Shown here one piece after another: positions 1 to 8,564 of a stretch of 64,000 nt of DNA. Numbering within the stretch: position 1 is the stretch's first letter; each line of letters starts with the position of its first letter. Under the pieces are notes generated by a model. That model ran no database searches and was not told the origin of the DNA. It was given only the letters and a program-made list of their open reading frames with translations. Location of the stretch: positions 5,210,501-5,274,500 of the forward strand of contig NC_088313.1 of NCBI RefSeq assembly GCF_910592395.1, read 5' to 3'. Source of the stretch: Lineus longissimus (taxonomy: Eukaryota; Nemertea; Pilidiophora; Heteronemertea; Lineidae). The translations under genes and the position numbers were made by a program.

Positions 1-144
1 CAATTTGACTGAAACTTAATCATTTTCATCACTTTAAACACACCTTATTCTCAATATAAGAAGAAGTATATTTGAAATGGAAAATAACATTCAACTGGTA
101 TGGTGAGACCACCCATTCGTCTCAAACGGAACTATAACCGCGAG

Positions 145-154
145 CTGATTGGTT
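145..154 (-). promoter_or_regulatory. CCAAT-box-like motif, unit 1
   Basis: Minus-strand AACCAATCAG matches the full NF-Y consensus context (plus strand CTGATTGGTT). It lies about 150 bp downstream of the 5S 3' end, followed on the minus strand by GCGGTTATAG. No gene starts after it that I can recognise. It is present in every unit. Confidence 0.35.
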
Positions 155-278
155 AAATACAGGTGCGGGACCTACAGGCCGGCCCCCTGGCTGCCATTTC
201 CATTTCGCAAAATTCGATGGCCACCACATAAGGTAGCCTACATTTTCATTTTAACAATCGTACAAGGGAAGAAGAAAC

Positions 279-282
279 AAAA
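279..282 (-). terminator. Possible back-up T4 terminator, copy 1
   Basis: Four T on the minus strand about 23 nt past the 5S 3' end (plus strand CAAAATG). T4 is the usual minimum for RNA polymerase III, so it could catch read-through from a weak first stop. It appears in each unit at the same offset. The function is inferred from position only. Confidence 0.4.
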
Positions 283-300
283 TGATTGGGACATGAAGAG

Positions 301-305
301 AAAAA
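301..305 (-). terminator. RNA polymerase III T5 terminator, copy 1
   Basis: Five T on the minus strand directly after the GTAGAC 3' end of 5S, followed by CTCTTC. A run of four or more T stops RNA polymerase III. It is intact in every unit except unit 58, where an A to G change at 58233 cuts it to T3. Confidence 0.92.
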
Positions 306-423
306 GTCTACAACACGCGGTATTCCGAGGCGGTCACCCATCCACGTACTAACCACGCTCGACGTTGCTTGGCTTCGGTGATCGGACGAGAACCGGTGTT
401 TTCAACGTGATATGGTCGTAGAC
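305..423 (-). rRNA. 5S ribosomal RNA, copy 1 (reference copy)
   Basis: RNA of the large ribosomal subunit, transcribed by RNA polymerase III with TFIIIA. Read on the minus strand it begins GTCTACGACC (+1 at 423) and ends GTTGTAGAC plus one U. Nucleotides 1-9 pair with 110-118 (helix I, nine pairs with one G-U); 16-21 pair with 57-62 (helix II); 29-32 pair with 45-48 (helix III); 84-86 pair with 91-93 under a GUGA tetraloop (helix IV); 67-72 pair with 103-108 (helix V). Box A is at +48 to +63, the intermediate element at +67 to +72 and box C at +80 to +97. A T5 run follows directly. The length of 118-120 nt is normal for a eukaryotic 5S. The exact 3' end (one to three U) cannot be read from DNA. 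Unit 1 spans 1-1020; G-run 15. Confidence 0.97.
327..376 (-). promoter_or_regulatory. Internal control region of the 5S gene (box A, IE, box C), copy 1
   Basis: Type 1 RNA polymerase III promoter lying inside the gene. Box A is 361-376 (minus-strand AAGCCAAGCAACG core), the intermediate element 352-357, and box C 327-344 (minus-strand GGATGGGTGACCGCC). The spacing matches the animal 5S promoter bound by TFIIIA. The same region is unchanged in all copies except copies 26 and 30 (box C) and 54 (intermediate element). Confidence 0.9.
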
Positions 424-450
424 ATTAGAGGCGGCGATGCGTAGGTTACT

Positions 451-458
451 TATAATAT
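451..458 (-). promoter_or_regulatory. TATA-like element upstream of 5S, copy 1
   Basis: Minus-strand ATATTATA at -35 to -28 from the 5S start. Many invertebrate, plant and fungal 5S genes need a TATA-like element near -30 that helps TFIIIB placement, so position and sequence fit. I see no change in it in any of the 63 units. A second AT-rich motif (minus-strand ATTATA, 471-476, about -50) is not at a standard distance. Confidence 0.65.
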
Positions 459-568
459 CACTGCGCCTACTATAATGCGTCATATTTTGTGGTCAGAGGC
501 ATTATGTATGCCTACGTCACAGCTTCGTCGCATTACAGATGTGGTTGGGGCGCCCATTACACGACGGA

Positions 569-582
569 GTCTACGCGTAGAC
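569..582. repeat. 14-bp perfect palindrome in the spacer, unit 1
   Basis: GTCTACGCGTAGAC is its own reverse complement. Each arm equals the first seven nucleotides of the 5S gene, and the arm plus two flanking bases (minus-strand ATGTCTACG) equals the 5S start with -2 and -1. It lies about 150 bp upstream of the real start. No other 5S sequence follows. Confidence 0.6.
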
Positions 583-727
583 ATACAGTTCACGCAGGCT
601 CGCACTGAAACAGAAACGGACGCACATTCAAGAACTGCACGCAGACCAACATCGGAAGAAGAGAGTGCCGACTGGACATCAAAGACGCCAACGGTTGGCA
701 AGGTGTCTCATCACTAGGAACGCAGCG

Positions 728-824
728 TGACGTCACGAGCTCTGACGTCACGAGCAGACTACTCCGAGGCTCCCTGACGTCATGAGAGACGCCAGCGCCA
801 TCTCCCGAATCAGGACTGACGTCA
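728..824. promoter_or_regulatory. Cluster of four perfect CRE/ATF sites, unit 1
   Basis: TGACGTCA occurs at 728-735, 743-750, 775-782 and 817-824, with centre spacings of 15, 32 and 42 bp. The first lies in the 12-bp palindrome CGTGACGTCACG (726-737), and the first two sit in a 15-bp near-tandem duplication. A half-site TACGTCA is at 513-519. TGACGTCA is the consensus for CREB/ATF bZIP factors. The cluster is at -305 to -401 of the 5S gene and about 45-140 bp upstream of a plus-strand TATAAA. It is present in every unit; unit 26 has lost one site. Binding is inferred. Confidence 0.75.
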
Positions 825-869
825 CTAGCAGCAACTTCCACGCCGGTCTGAACTCAAAAAGCGTCCTAG

Positions 870-914
870 TATAAACGCTTGGAAGCCAGTAGGCCTGCGC
901 AGTGTTGGGCGGGG
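870..914 (+). promoter_or_regulatory. Promoter-like module: TATAAA, CTGCGCAG, GC box (unit 1)
   Basis: On the plus strand TATAAA (870-875) is followed by the palindrome CTGCGCAG (895-902, like an NRF1 half-site) and GGGCGGGG (907-914, like an Sp/KLF GC box). With the four CREs upstream this resembles an RNA polymerase II promoter pointing rightwards, so its transcript would run antisense into the next 5S gene. No reading frame or RNA gene that it would serve is visible. It may be chance or a remnant. Unit 8 (8020) and unit 51 (51726) have substitutions in the CTGCGCAG element. Confidence 0.35.
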
Positions 915-939
915 GGGGGGGGGGGAGAGAGGGGAGGGA
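907..939 (+). repeat. Variable poly-G / polypurine tract, unit 1
   Basis: GGGC followed by 15 G, then AGAGAGGGGAGGGA: an almost pure purine strand that could form a G-quadruplex or triplex. The G-run begins at E+488 in normal units and is the main length variable in the array. Run lengths from unit 1 to 63 are: 15, 10, 9, 15, 8, 8, 14, 29, 14, 14, 13, 16, 12, 13, 13, 15, 13, 14, 10, 9, 19, 9, 15, 11, 14, 9, 13, 14, 14, 12, 13, 12, 12, 9, 9, 11, 15, 10, 15, 11, 16, 9, 11, 8, 17, 12, 10, 11, 14, 12, 8, 13, 9, 10, 9, 10, 11, 9, 14, 17, 11, 9, 13. Units 8, 12, 28, 29, 57 and 63 also differ in the AGAG part. Confidence 0.9.
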
Positions 940-1324
940 TGATTTTCGACGGGCTTTAACCCGCGAATCACCTTTTTGACCGCAACGGTTAATTTGAGCC
1001 CCAAAACCACACAAGCAAGCCAATTTGACTGAAACTTAATCATTTTCATCACTTTAAACACACCTTATTCTCAATATAAGAAGAAGTATATTTGAAATGG
1101 AAAATAACATTCAACTGGTATGGTGAGACCACCCATTCGTCTCAAACGGAACTATAACCGCGAGCTGATTGGTTAAATACAGGTGCGGGACCTACAGGCC
1201 GGCCCCCTGGCTGCCATTTCCATTTCGCAAAATTCGATGGCCACCACATAAGGTAGCCTACATTTTCATTTTAACAATCGTACAAGGGAAGAAGAAACAA
1301 AATGATTGGGACATGAAGAGAAAA

Positions 1325-1443
1325 AGTCTACAACACGCGGTATTCCGAGGCGGTCACCCATCCACGTACTAACCACGCTCGACGTTGCTTGGCTTCGGTG
1401 ATCGGACGAGAACCGGTGTTTTCAACGTGATATGGTCGTAGAC
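1325..1443 (-). rRNA. 5S ribosomal RNA, copy 2
   Basis: Identical to copy 1, with T5 terminator and TATA-like element. Unit 2 spans 1021-2035 (1,015 bp); G-run 10. Confidence 0.96.
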
Positions 1444-2339
1444 ATTAGAGGCGGCGATGCGTAGGTTACTTATAATATCACTGCGCCTACTATAATGCGT
1501 CATATTTTGTGGTCAGAGGCATTATGTATGCCTACGTCACAGCTTCGTCGCATTACAGATGTGGTTGGGGCGCCCATTACACGACGGAGTCTACGCGTAG
1601 ACATACAGTTCACGCAGGCTCGCACTGAAACAGAAACGGACGCACATTCAAGAACTGCACGCAGACCAACATCGGAAGAAGAGAGTGCCGACTGGACATC
1701 AAAGACGCCAACGGTTGGCAAGGTGTCTCATCACTAGGAACGCAGCGTGACGTCACGAGCTCTGACGTCACGAGCAGACTACTCCGAGGCTCCCTGACGT
1801 CATGAGAGACGCCAGCGCCATCTCCCGAATCAGGACTGACGTCACTAGCAGCAACTTCCACGCCGGTCTGAACTCAAAAAGCGTCCTAGTATAAACGCTT
1901 GGAAGCCAGTAGGCCTGCGCAGTGTTGGGCGGGGGGGGGGAGAGAGGGGAGGGATGATTTTCGACGGGCTTTAACCCGCGAATCACCTTTTTGACCGCAA
2001 CGGTTAATTTGAGCCCCAAAACCACACAAGCAAGCCAATTTGACTGAAACTTAATCATTTTCATCACTTTAAACACACCTTATTCTCAATATAAGAAGAA
2101 GTATATTTGAAATGGAAAATAACATTCAACTGGTATGGTGAGACCACCCATTCGTCTCAAACGGAACTATAACCGCGAGCTGATTGGTTAAATACAGGTG
2201 CGGGACCTACAGGCCGGCCCCCTGGCTGCCATTTCCATTTCGCAAAATTCGATGGCCACCACATAAGGTAGCCTACATTTTCATTTTAACAATCGTACAA
2301 GGGAAGAAGAAACAAAATGATTGGGACATGAAGAGAAAA

Positions 2340-2458
2340 AGTCTACAACACGCGGTATTCCGAGGCGGTCACCCATCCACGTACTAACCACGCTCGACGT
2401 TGCTTGGCTTCGGTGATCGGACGAGAACCGGTGTTTTCAACGTGATATGGTCGTAGAC
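2340..2458 (-). rRNA. 5S ribosomal RNA, copy 3
   Basis: Gene identical to copy 1. Unit 3 spans 2036-3049 (1,014 bp); G-run 9; one spacer change, C to G at 2590. Confidence 0.96.
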
Positions 2459-3206
2459 ATTAGAGGCGGCGATGCGTAGGTTACTTATAATATCACTGCG
2501 CCTACTATAATGCGTCATATTTTGTGGTCAGAGGCATTATGTATGCCTACGTCACAGCTTCGTCGCATTACAGATGTGGTTGGGGCGCCGATTACACGAC
2601 GGAGTCTACGCGTAGACATACAGTTCACGCAGGCTCGCACTGAAACAGAAACGGACGCACATTCAAGAACTGCACGCAGACCAACATCGGAAGAAGAGAG
2701 TGCCGACTGGACATCAAAGACGCCAACGGTTGGCAAGGTGTCTCATCACTAGGAACGCAGCGTGACGTCACGAGCTCTGACGTCACGAGCAGACTACTCC
2801 GAGGCTCCCTGACGTCATGAGAGACGCCAGCGCCATCTCCCGAATCAGGACTGACGTCACTAGCAGCAACTTCCACGCCGGTCTGAACTCAAAAAGCGTC
2901 CTAGTATAAACGCTTGGAAGCCAGTAGGCCTGCGCAGTGTTGGGCGGGGGGGGGAGAGAGGGGAGGGATGATTTTCGACGGGCTTTAACCCGCGAATCAC
3001 CTTTTTGACCGCAACGGTTAATTTGAGCCCCAAAACCACACAAGCAAGCCAATTTGACTGAAACTTAATCATTTTCATCACTTTAAACACACCTTATTCT
3101 CAATATAAGAAGAAGTATATTTGAAATGGAAAATAACATTCAACTGGTATGGTGAGACCACCCATTCGTCTCAAACGGAACTATAACCGCGAGCTGATTG
3201 GTTAAA

Positions 3207-3226
3207 TACAGGTGCGTACAGGTGCG
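3207..3226 (+). repeat. Unit-specific 10-bp tandem duplication (unit 4)
   Basis: TACAGGTGCG occurs twice in a row (3207-3216 and 3217-3226) where all other units have it once. It looks like a slippage product. Confidence 0.95.
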
Positions 3227-3363
3227 GGACCTACAGGCCGGCCCCCTGGCTGCCATTTCCATTTCGCAAAATTCGATGGCCACCACATAAGGTAGCCTAC
3301 ATTTTCATTTTAACAATCGTACAAGGGAAGAAGAAACAAAATGATTGGGACATGAAGAGAAAA

Positions 3364-3482
3364 AGTCTACAACACGCGGTATTCCGAGGCGGTCACCCAT
3401 CCACGTACTAACCACGCTCGACGTTGCTTGGCTTCGGTGATCGGACGAGAACCGGTGTTTTCAACGTGATATGGTCGTAGAC
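3364..3482 (-). rRNA. 5S ribosomal RNA, copy 4
   Basis: Gene identical to copy 1. Unit 4 spans 3050-4079 and is the longest (1,030 bp) because of a 10-bp duplication at 3207-3226, about 140 bp past the 5S 3' end, and a G-run of 15. A to G at 3730. Confidence 0.96.
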
Positions 3483-4383
3483 ATTAGAGGCGGCGATGCG
3501 TAGGTTACTTATAATATCACTGCGCCTACTATAATGCGTCATATTTTGTGGTCAGAGGCATTATGTATGCCTACGTCACAGCTTCGTCGCATTACAGATG
3601 TGGTTGGGGCGCCCATTACACGACGGAGTCTACGCGTAGACATACAGTTCACGCAGGCTCGCACTGAAACAGAAACGGACGCACATTCAAGAACTGCACG
3701 CAGACCAACATCGGAAGAAGAGAGTGCCGGCTGGACATCAAAGACGCCAACGGTTGGCAAGGTGTCTCATCACTAGGAACGCAGCGTGACGTCACGAGCT
3801 CTGACGTCACGAGCAGACTACTCCGAGGCTCCCTGACGTCATGAGAGACGCCAGCGCCATCTCCCGAATCAGGACTGACGTCACTAGCAGCAACTTCCAC
3901 GCCGGTCTGAACTCAAAAAGCGTCCTAGTATAAACGCTTGGAAGCCAGTAGGCCTGCGCAGTGTTGGGCGGGGGGGGGGGGGGGAGAGAGGGGAGGGATG
4001 ATTTTCGACGGGCTTTAACCCGCGAATCACCTTTTTGACCGCAACGGTTAATTTGAGCCCCAAAACCACACAAGCAAGCCAATTTGACTGAAACTTAATC
4101 ATTTTCATCACTTTAAACACACCTTATTCTCAATATAAGAAGAAGTATATTTGAAATGGAAAATAACATTCAACTGGTATGGTGAGACCACCCATTCGTC
4201 TCAAACGGAACTATAACCGCGAGCTGATTGGTTAAATACAGGTGCGGGACCTACAGGCCGGCCCCCTGGCTGCCATTTCCATTTCGCAAAATTCGATGGC
4301 CACCACATAAGGTAGCCTACATTTTCATTTTAACAATCGTACAAGGGAAGAAGAAACAAAATGATTGGGACATGAAGAGAAAA

Positions 4384-4502
4384 AGTCTACAACACGCGGT
4401 ATTCCGAGGCGGTCACCCATCCACGTACTAACCACGCTCGACGTTGCTTGGCTTCGGTGATCGGACGAGAACCGGTGTTTTCAACGTGATATGGTCGTAG
4501 AC
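4384..4502 (-). rRNA. 5S ribosomal RNA, copy 5
   Basis: Identical to copy 1. Unit 5 spans 4080-5092 (1,013 bp); G-run 8, the shortest class. Confidence 0.96.
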
Positions 4503-5396
4503 ATTAGAGGCGGCGATGCGTAGGTTACTTATAATATCACTGCGCCTACTATAATGCGTCATATTTTGTGGTCAGAGGCATTATGTATGCCTACGTCACA
4601 GCTTCGTCGCATTACAGATGTGGTTGGGGCGCCCATTACACGACGGAGTCTACGCGTAGACATACAGTTCACGCAGGCTCGCACTGAAACAGAAACGGAC
4701 GCACATTCAAGAACTGCACGCAGACCAACATCGGAAGAAGAGAGTGCCGACTGGACATCAAAGACGCCAACGGTTGGCAAGGTGTCTCATCACTAGGAAC
4801 GCAGCGTGACGTCACGAGCTCTGACGTCACGAGCAGACTACTCCGAGGCTCCCTGACGTCATGAGAGACGCCAGCGCCATCTCCCGAATCAGGACTGACG
4901 TCACTAGCAGCAACTTCCACGCCGGTCTGAACTCAAAAAGCGTCCTAGTATAAACGCTTGGAAGCCAGTAGGCCTGCGCAGTGTTGGGCGGGGGGGGAGA
5001 GAGGGGAGGGATGATTTTCGACGGGCTTTAACCCGCGAATCACCTTTTTGACCGCAACGGTTAATTTGAGCCCCAAAACCACACAAGCAAGCCAATTTGA
5101 CTGAAACTTAATCATTTTCATCACTTTAAACACACCTTATTCTCAATATAAGAAGAAGTATATTTGAAATGGAAAATAACATTCAACTGGTATGGTGAGA
5201 CCACCCATTCGTCTCAAACGGAACTATAACCGCGAGCTGATTGGTTAAATACAGGTGCGGGACCTACAGGCCGGCCCCCTGGCTGCCATTTCCATTTCGC
5301 AAAATTCGATGGCCACCACATAAGGTAGCCTACATTTTCATTTTAACAATCGTACAAGGGAAGAAGAAACAAAATGATTGGGACATGAAGAGAAAA

Positions 5397-5515
5397 AGTC
5401 TACAACACGCGGTATTCCGAGGCGGTCACCCATCCACGTACTAACCACGCTCGACGTTGCTTGGCTTCGGTGATCGGACGAGAACCGGTGTTTTCAACGT
5501 GATATGGTCGTAGAC
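5397..5515 (-). rRNA. 5S ribosomal RNA, copy 6
   Basis: Identical to copy 1. Unit 6 spans 5093-6105 (1,013 bp); G-run 8, so units 5 and 6 appear to be identical neighbours. Confidence 0.96.
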
Positions 5516-6409
5516 ATTAGAGGCGGCGATGCGTAGGTTACTTATAATATCACTGCGCCTACTATAATGCGTCATATTTTGTGGTCAGAGGCATTATGTA
5601 TGCCTACGTCACAGCTTCGTCGCATTACAGATGTGGTTGGGGCGCCCATTACACGACGGAGTCTACGCGTAGACATACAGTTCACGCAGGCTCGCACTGA
5701 AACAGAAACGGACGCACATTCAAGAACTGCACGCAGACCAACATCGGAAGAAGAGAGTGCCGACTGGACATCAAAGACGCCAACGGTTGGCAAGGTGTCT
5801 CATCACTAGGAACGCAGCGTGACGTCACGAGCTCTGACGTCACGAGCAGACTACTCCGAGGCTCCCTGACGTCATGAGAGACGCCAGCGCCATCTCCCGA
5901 ATCAGGACTGACGTCACTAGCAGCAACTTCCACGCCGGTCTGAACTCAAAAAGCGTCCTAGTATAAACGCTTGGAAGCCAGTAGGCCTGCGCAGTGTTGG
6001 GCGGGGGGGGAGAGAGGGGAGGGATGATTTTCGACGGGCTTTAACCCGCGAATCACCTTTTTGACCGCAACGGTTAATTTGAGCCCCAAAACCACACAAG
6101 CAAGCCAATTTGACTGAAACTTAATCATTTTCATCACTTTAAACACACCTTATTCTCAATATAAGAAGAAGTATATTTGAAATGGAAAATAACATTCAAC
6201 TGGTATGGTGAGACCACCCATTCGTCTCAAACGGAACTATAACCGCGAGCTGATTGGTTAAATACAGGTGCGGGACCTACAGGCCGGCCCCCTGGCTGCC
6301 ATTTCCATTTCGCAAAATTCGATGGCCACCACATAAGGTAGCCTACATTTTCATTTTAACAATCGTACAAGGGAAGAAGAAACAAAATGATTGGGACATG
6401 AAGAGAAAA

Positions 6410-6528
6410 AGTCTACAACACGCGGTATTCCGAGGCGGTCACCCATCCACGTACTAACCACGCTCGACGTTGCTTGGCTTCGGTGATCGGACGAGAACCG
6501 GTGTTTTCAACGTGATATGGTCGTAGAC
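6410..6528 (-). rRNA. 5S ribosomal RNA, copy 7
   Basis: Identical to copy 1. Unit 7 spans 6106-7124 (1,019 bp); G-run 14. Confidence 0.96.
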
Positions 6529-7428
6529 ATTAGAGGCGGCGATGCGTAGGTTACTTATAATATCACTGCGCCTACTATAATGCGTCATATTTTGTGGTCA
6601 GAGGCATTATGTATGCCTACGTCACAGCTTCGTCGCATTACAGATGTGGTTGGGGCGCCCATTACACGACGGAGTCTACGCGTAGACATACAGTTCACGC
6701 AGGCTCGCACTGAAACAGAAACGGACGCACATTCAAGAACTGCACGCAGACCAACATCGGAAGAAGAGAGTGCCGACTGGACATCAAAGACGCCAACGGT
6801 TGGCAAGGTGTCTCATCACTAGGAACGCAGCGTGACGTCACGAGCTCTGACGTCACGAGCAGACTACTCCGAGGCTCCCTGACGTCATGAGAGACGCCAG
6901 CGCCATCTCCCGAATCAGGACTGACGTCACTAGCAGCAACTTCCACGCCGGTCTGAACTCAAAAAGCGTCCTAGTATAAACGCTTGGAAGCCAGTAGGCC
7001 TGCGCAGTGTTGGGCGGGGGGGGGGGGGGAGAGAGGGGAGGGATGATTTTCGACGGGCTTTAACCCGCGAATCACCTTTTTGACCGCAACGGTTAATTTG
7101 AGCCCCAAAACCACACAAGCAAGCCAATTTGACTGAAACTTAATCATTTTCATCACTTTAAACACACCTTATTCTCAATATAAGAAGAAGTATATTTGAA
7201 ATGGAAAATAACATTCAACTGGTATGGTGAGACCACCCATTCGTCTCAAACGGAACTATAACCGCGAGCTGATTGGTTAAATACAGGTGCGGGACCTACA
7301 GGCCGGCCCCCTGGCTGCCATTTCCATTTCGCAAAATTCGATGGCCACCACATAAGGTAGCCTACATTTTCATTTTAACAATCGTACAAGGGAAGAAGAA
7401 ACAAAATGATTGGGACATGAAGAGAAAA

Positions 7429-7544
7429 AGTCTACAACACGCGGTATTCCGAGGCGGTCACCCATCCACGTACTAACCACGCTCGACGTTGCTTGGCTTC
7501 GGTGATCGGACGAGAACCGGTGTTTTCAACGTGATATCGTAGAC
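7429..7544 (-). rRNA. 5S rRNA copy 8, 3-nt deletion, probably defective
   Basis: This copy lacks three bases: the plus strand reads GTGATATCGTAGAC where others have GTGATATGGTCGTAGAC. The RNA loses ACC or CCA at about nucleotides 8-11, which removes the end of helix I and part of the conserved CCAU of loop A. Boxes A and C and the terminator are intact, so it could still be transcribed, but the product would probably not fold or bind normally. Unit 8 (7125-8141) is also odd in its G-tract (8032-8060) and has G to A at 8020. Confidence 0.9.
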
Positions 7545-8031
7545 ATTAGAGGCGGCGATGCGTAGGTTACTTATAATATCACTGCGCCTACTATAATGCG
7601 TCATATTTTGTGGTCAGAGGCATTATGTATGCCTACGTCACAGCTTCGTCGCATTACAGATGTGGTTGGGGCGCCCATTACACGACGGAGTCTACGCGTA
7701 GACATACAGTTCACGCAGGCTCGCACTGAAACAGAAACGGACGCACATTCAAGAACTGCACGCAGACCAACATCGGAAGAAGAGAGTGCCGACTGGACAT
7801 CAAAGACGCCAACGGTTGGCAAGGTGTCTCATCACTAGGAACGCAGCGTGACGTCACGAGCTCTGACGTCACGAGCAGACTACTCCGAGGCTCCCTGACG
7901 TCATGAGAGACGCCAGCGCCATCTCCCGAATCAGGACTGACGTCACTAGCAGCAACTTCCACGCCGGTCTGAACTCAAAAAGCGTCCTAGTATAAACGCT
8001 TGGAAGCCAGTAGGCCTGCACAGTGTTGGGC

Positions 8032-8060
8032 GGGGGGGGGGGGGGGGGGGGGGGGGGGGG
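8032..8060 (+). repeat. Uninterrupted G29 run (unit 8)
   Basis: In all other units the G-run is followed by an AGAGAGGGGAGGGA-type tract. Here the whole stretch is G with no A, yet the total (29) equals a run of 15 plus the 14-base tract. It could be real conversion to pure G or a consensus error at a hard homopolymer. Confidence 0.9.
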
Positions 8061-8445
8061 TGATTTTCGACGGGCTTTAACCCGCGAATCACCTTTTTGA
8101 CCGCAACGGTTAATTTGAGCCCCAAAACCACACAAGCAAGCCAATTTGACTGAAACTTAATCATTTTCATCACTTTAAACACACCTTATTCTCAATATAA
8201 GAAGAAGTATATTTGAAATGGAAAATAACATTCAACTGGTATGGTGAGACCACCCATTCGTCTCAAACGGAACTATAACCGCGAGCTGATTGGTTAAATA
8301 CAGGTGCGGGACCTACAGGCCGGCCCCCTGGCTGCCATTTCCATTTCGCAAAATTCGATGGCCACCACATAAGGTAGCCTACATTTTCATTTTAACAATC
8401 GTACAAGGGAAGAAGAAACAAAATGATTGGGACATGAAGAGAAAA

Positions 8446-8564
8446 AGTCTACAACACGCGGTATTCCGAGGCGGTCACCCATCCACGTACTAACCACGCT
8501 CGACGTTGCTTGGCTTCGGTGATCGGACGAGAACCGGTGTTTTCAACGTGATATGGTCGTAGAC
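8446..8564 (-). rRNA. 5S ribosomal RNA, copy 9
   Basis: Gene identical to copy 1. Unit 9 spans 8142-9161 (1,020 bp); G-run 14; one extra T in the T-run at about 9113-9118 (six T, not five). Spacer changes G to C at 8704 and T to C at 8712, eight bases apart. Confidence 0.96.

Larger units (their letters stand above)
424..1324. other. Intergenic spacer between 5S copies 1 and 2 (pattern for all spacers)
   Basis: About 900 bp with no gene that I can support. In order: TATA-like element (451-458), a stretch with a 14-bp palindrome (569-582) and GGGCGCCC (548-555), the CRE cluster (728-824), a TATAAA/CTGCGCAG/GC-box module (870-914), the G-rich purine tract (911-939), short imperfect inverted repeats (CGGG 950-953 with CCCG 960-963; ACCG/CGGT around 979-989), then an AT-rich segment (about 1021-1120), a CCAAT-type motif (1165-1174) and the back-up T4 (1299-1302). 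No tRNA, U-snRNA, spliced-leader or histone gene was found in it. Open frames here and across the 5S gene are 60-105 codons, overlap on both strands and show no coding character. Confidence 0.85.

Noticed and set aside
149-352. 67-codon plus-strand frame repeated in almost every unit
   Set aside because: It overlaps the 5S gene on the opposite strand, is broken by single changes or indels in units 4, 25, 45 and 61, and is alike between units only because the whole repeat is homogenised.
475-717. 80-codon plus-strand frame and the overlapping 73- and 83-codon minus-strand frames
   Set aside because: Frames on both strands overlap, none resembles a known protein, unit 42 has an early stop, and variants show no preference for silent sites.
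841-860. Possible RNA polymerase III B box (GGTCTGAACTC) for a tRNA or SINE
   Set aside because: About half of the consensus positions fail and there is no A box, cloverleaf or T-run at the right distance.
895-920. Possible U4 snRNA start (TGCGCAGTG after a TATA-like motif)
   Set aside because: Only about nine bases match; the sequence then goes into poly-G and has no stem-loops or Sm site of U4.
950-989. Hairpins (CGGG/CCCG and ACCG/CGGT) as structured RNA or terminators
   Set aside because: Stems are only four pairs, with no compensating evidence; they are noted in the spacer entry only.
1-1020. Spliced-leader RNA, other U-snRNA or histone gene linked to 5S in the spacer
   Set aside because: Such links are known in several animals, so I looked for the U1, U2, U5 and U6 starts and Sm-type AATTTTTGG sites on both strands and found none.
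748-1061. Minus-strand frames with a proline run (76-105 codons)
   Set aside because: The proline run is the reverse of the poly-G tract, and the frame and C-terminal part change with each G-run length, so it is not a coding sequence.
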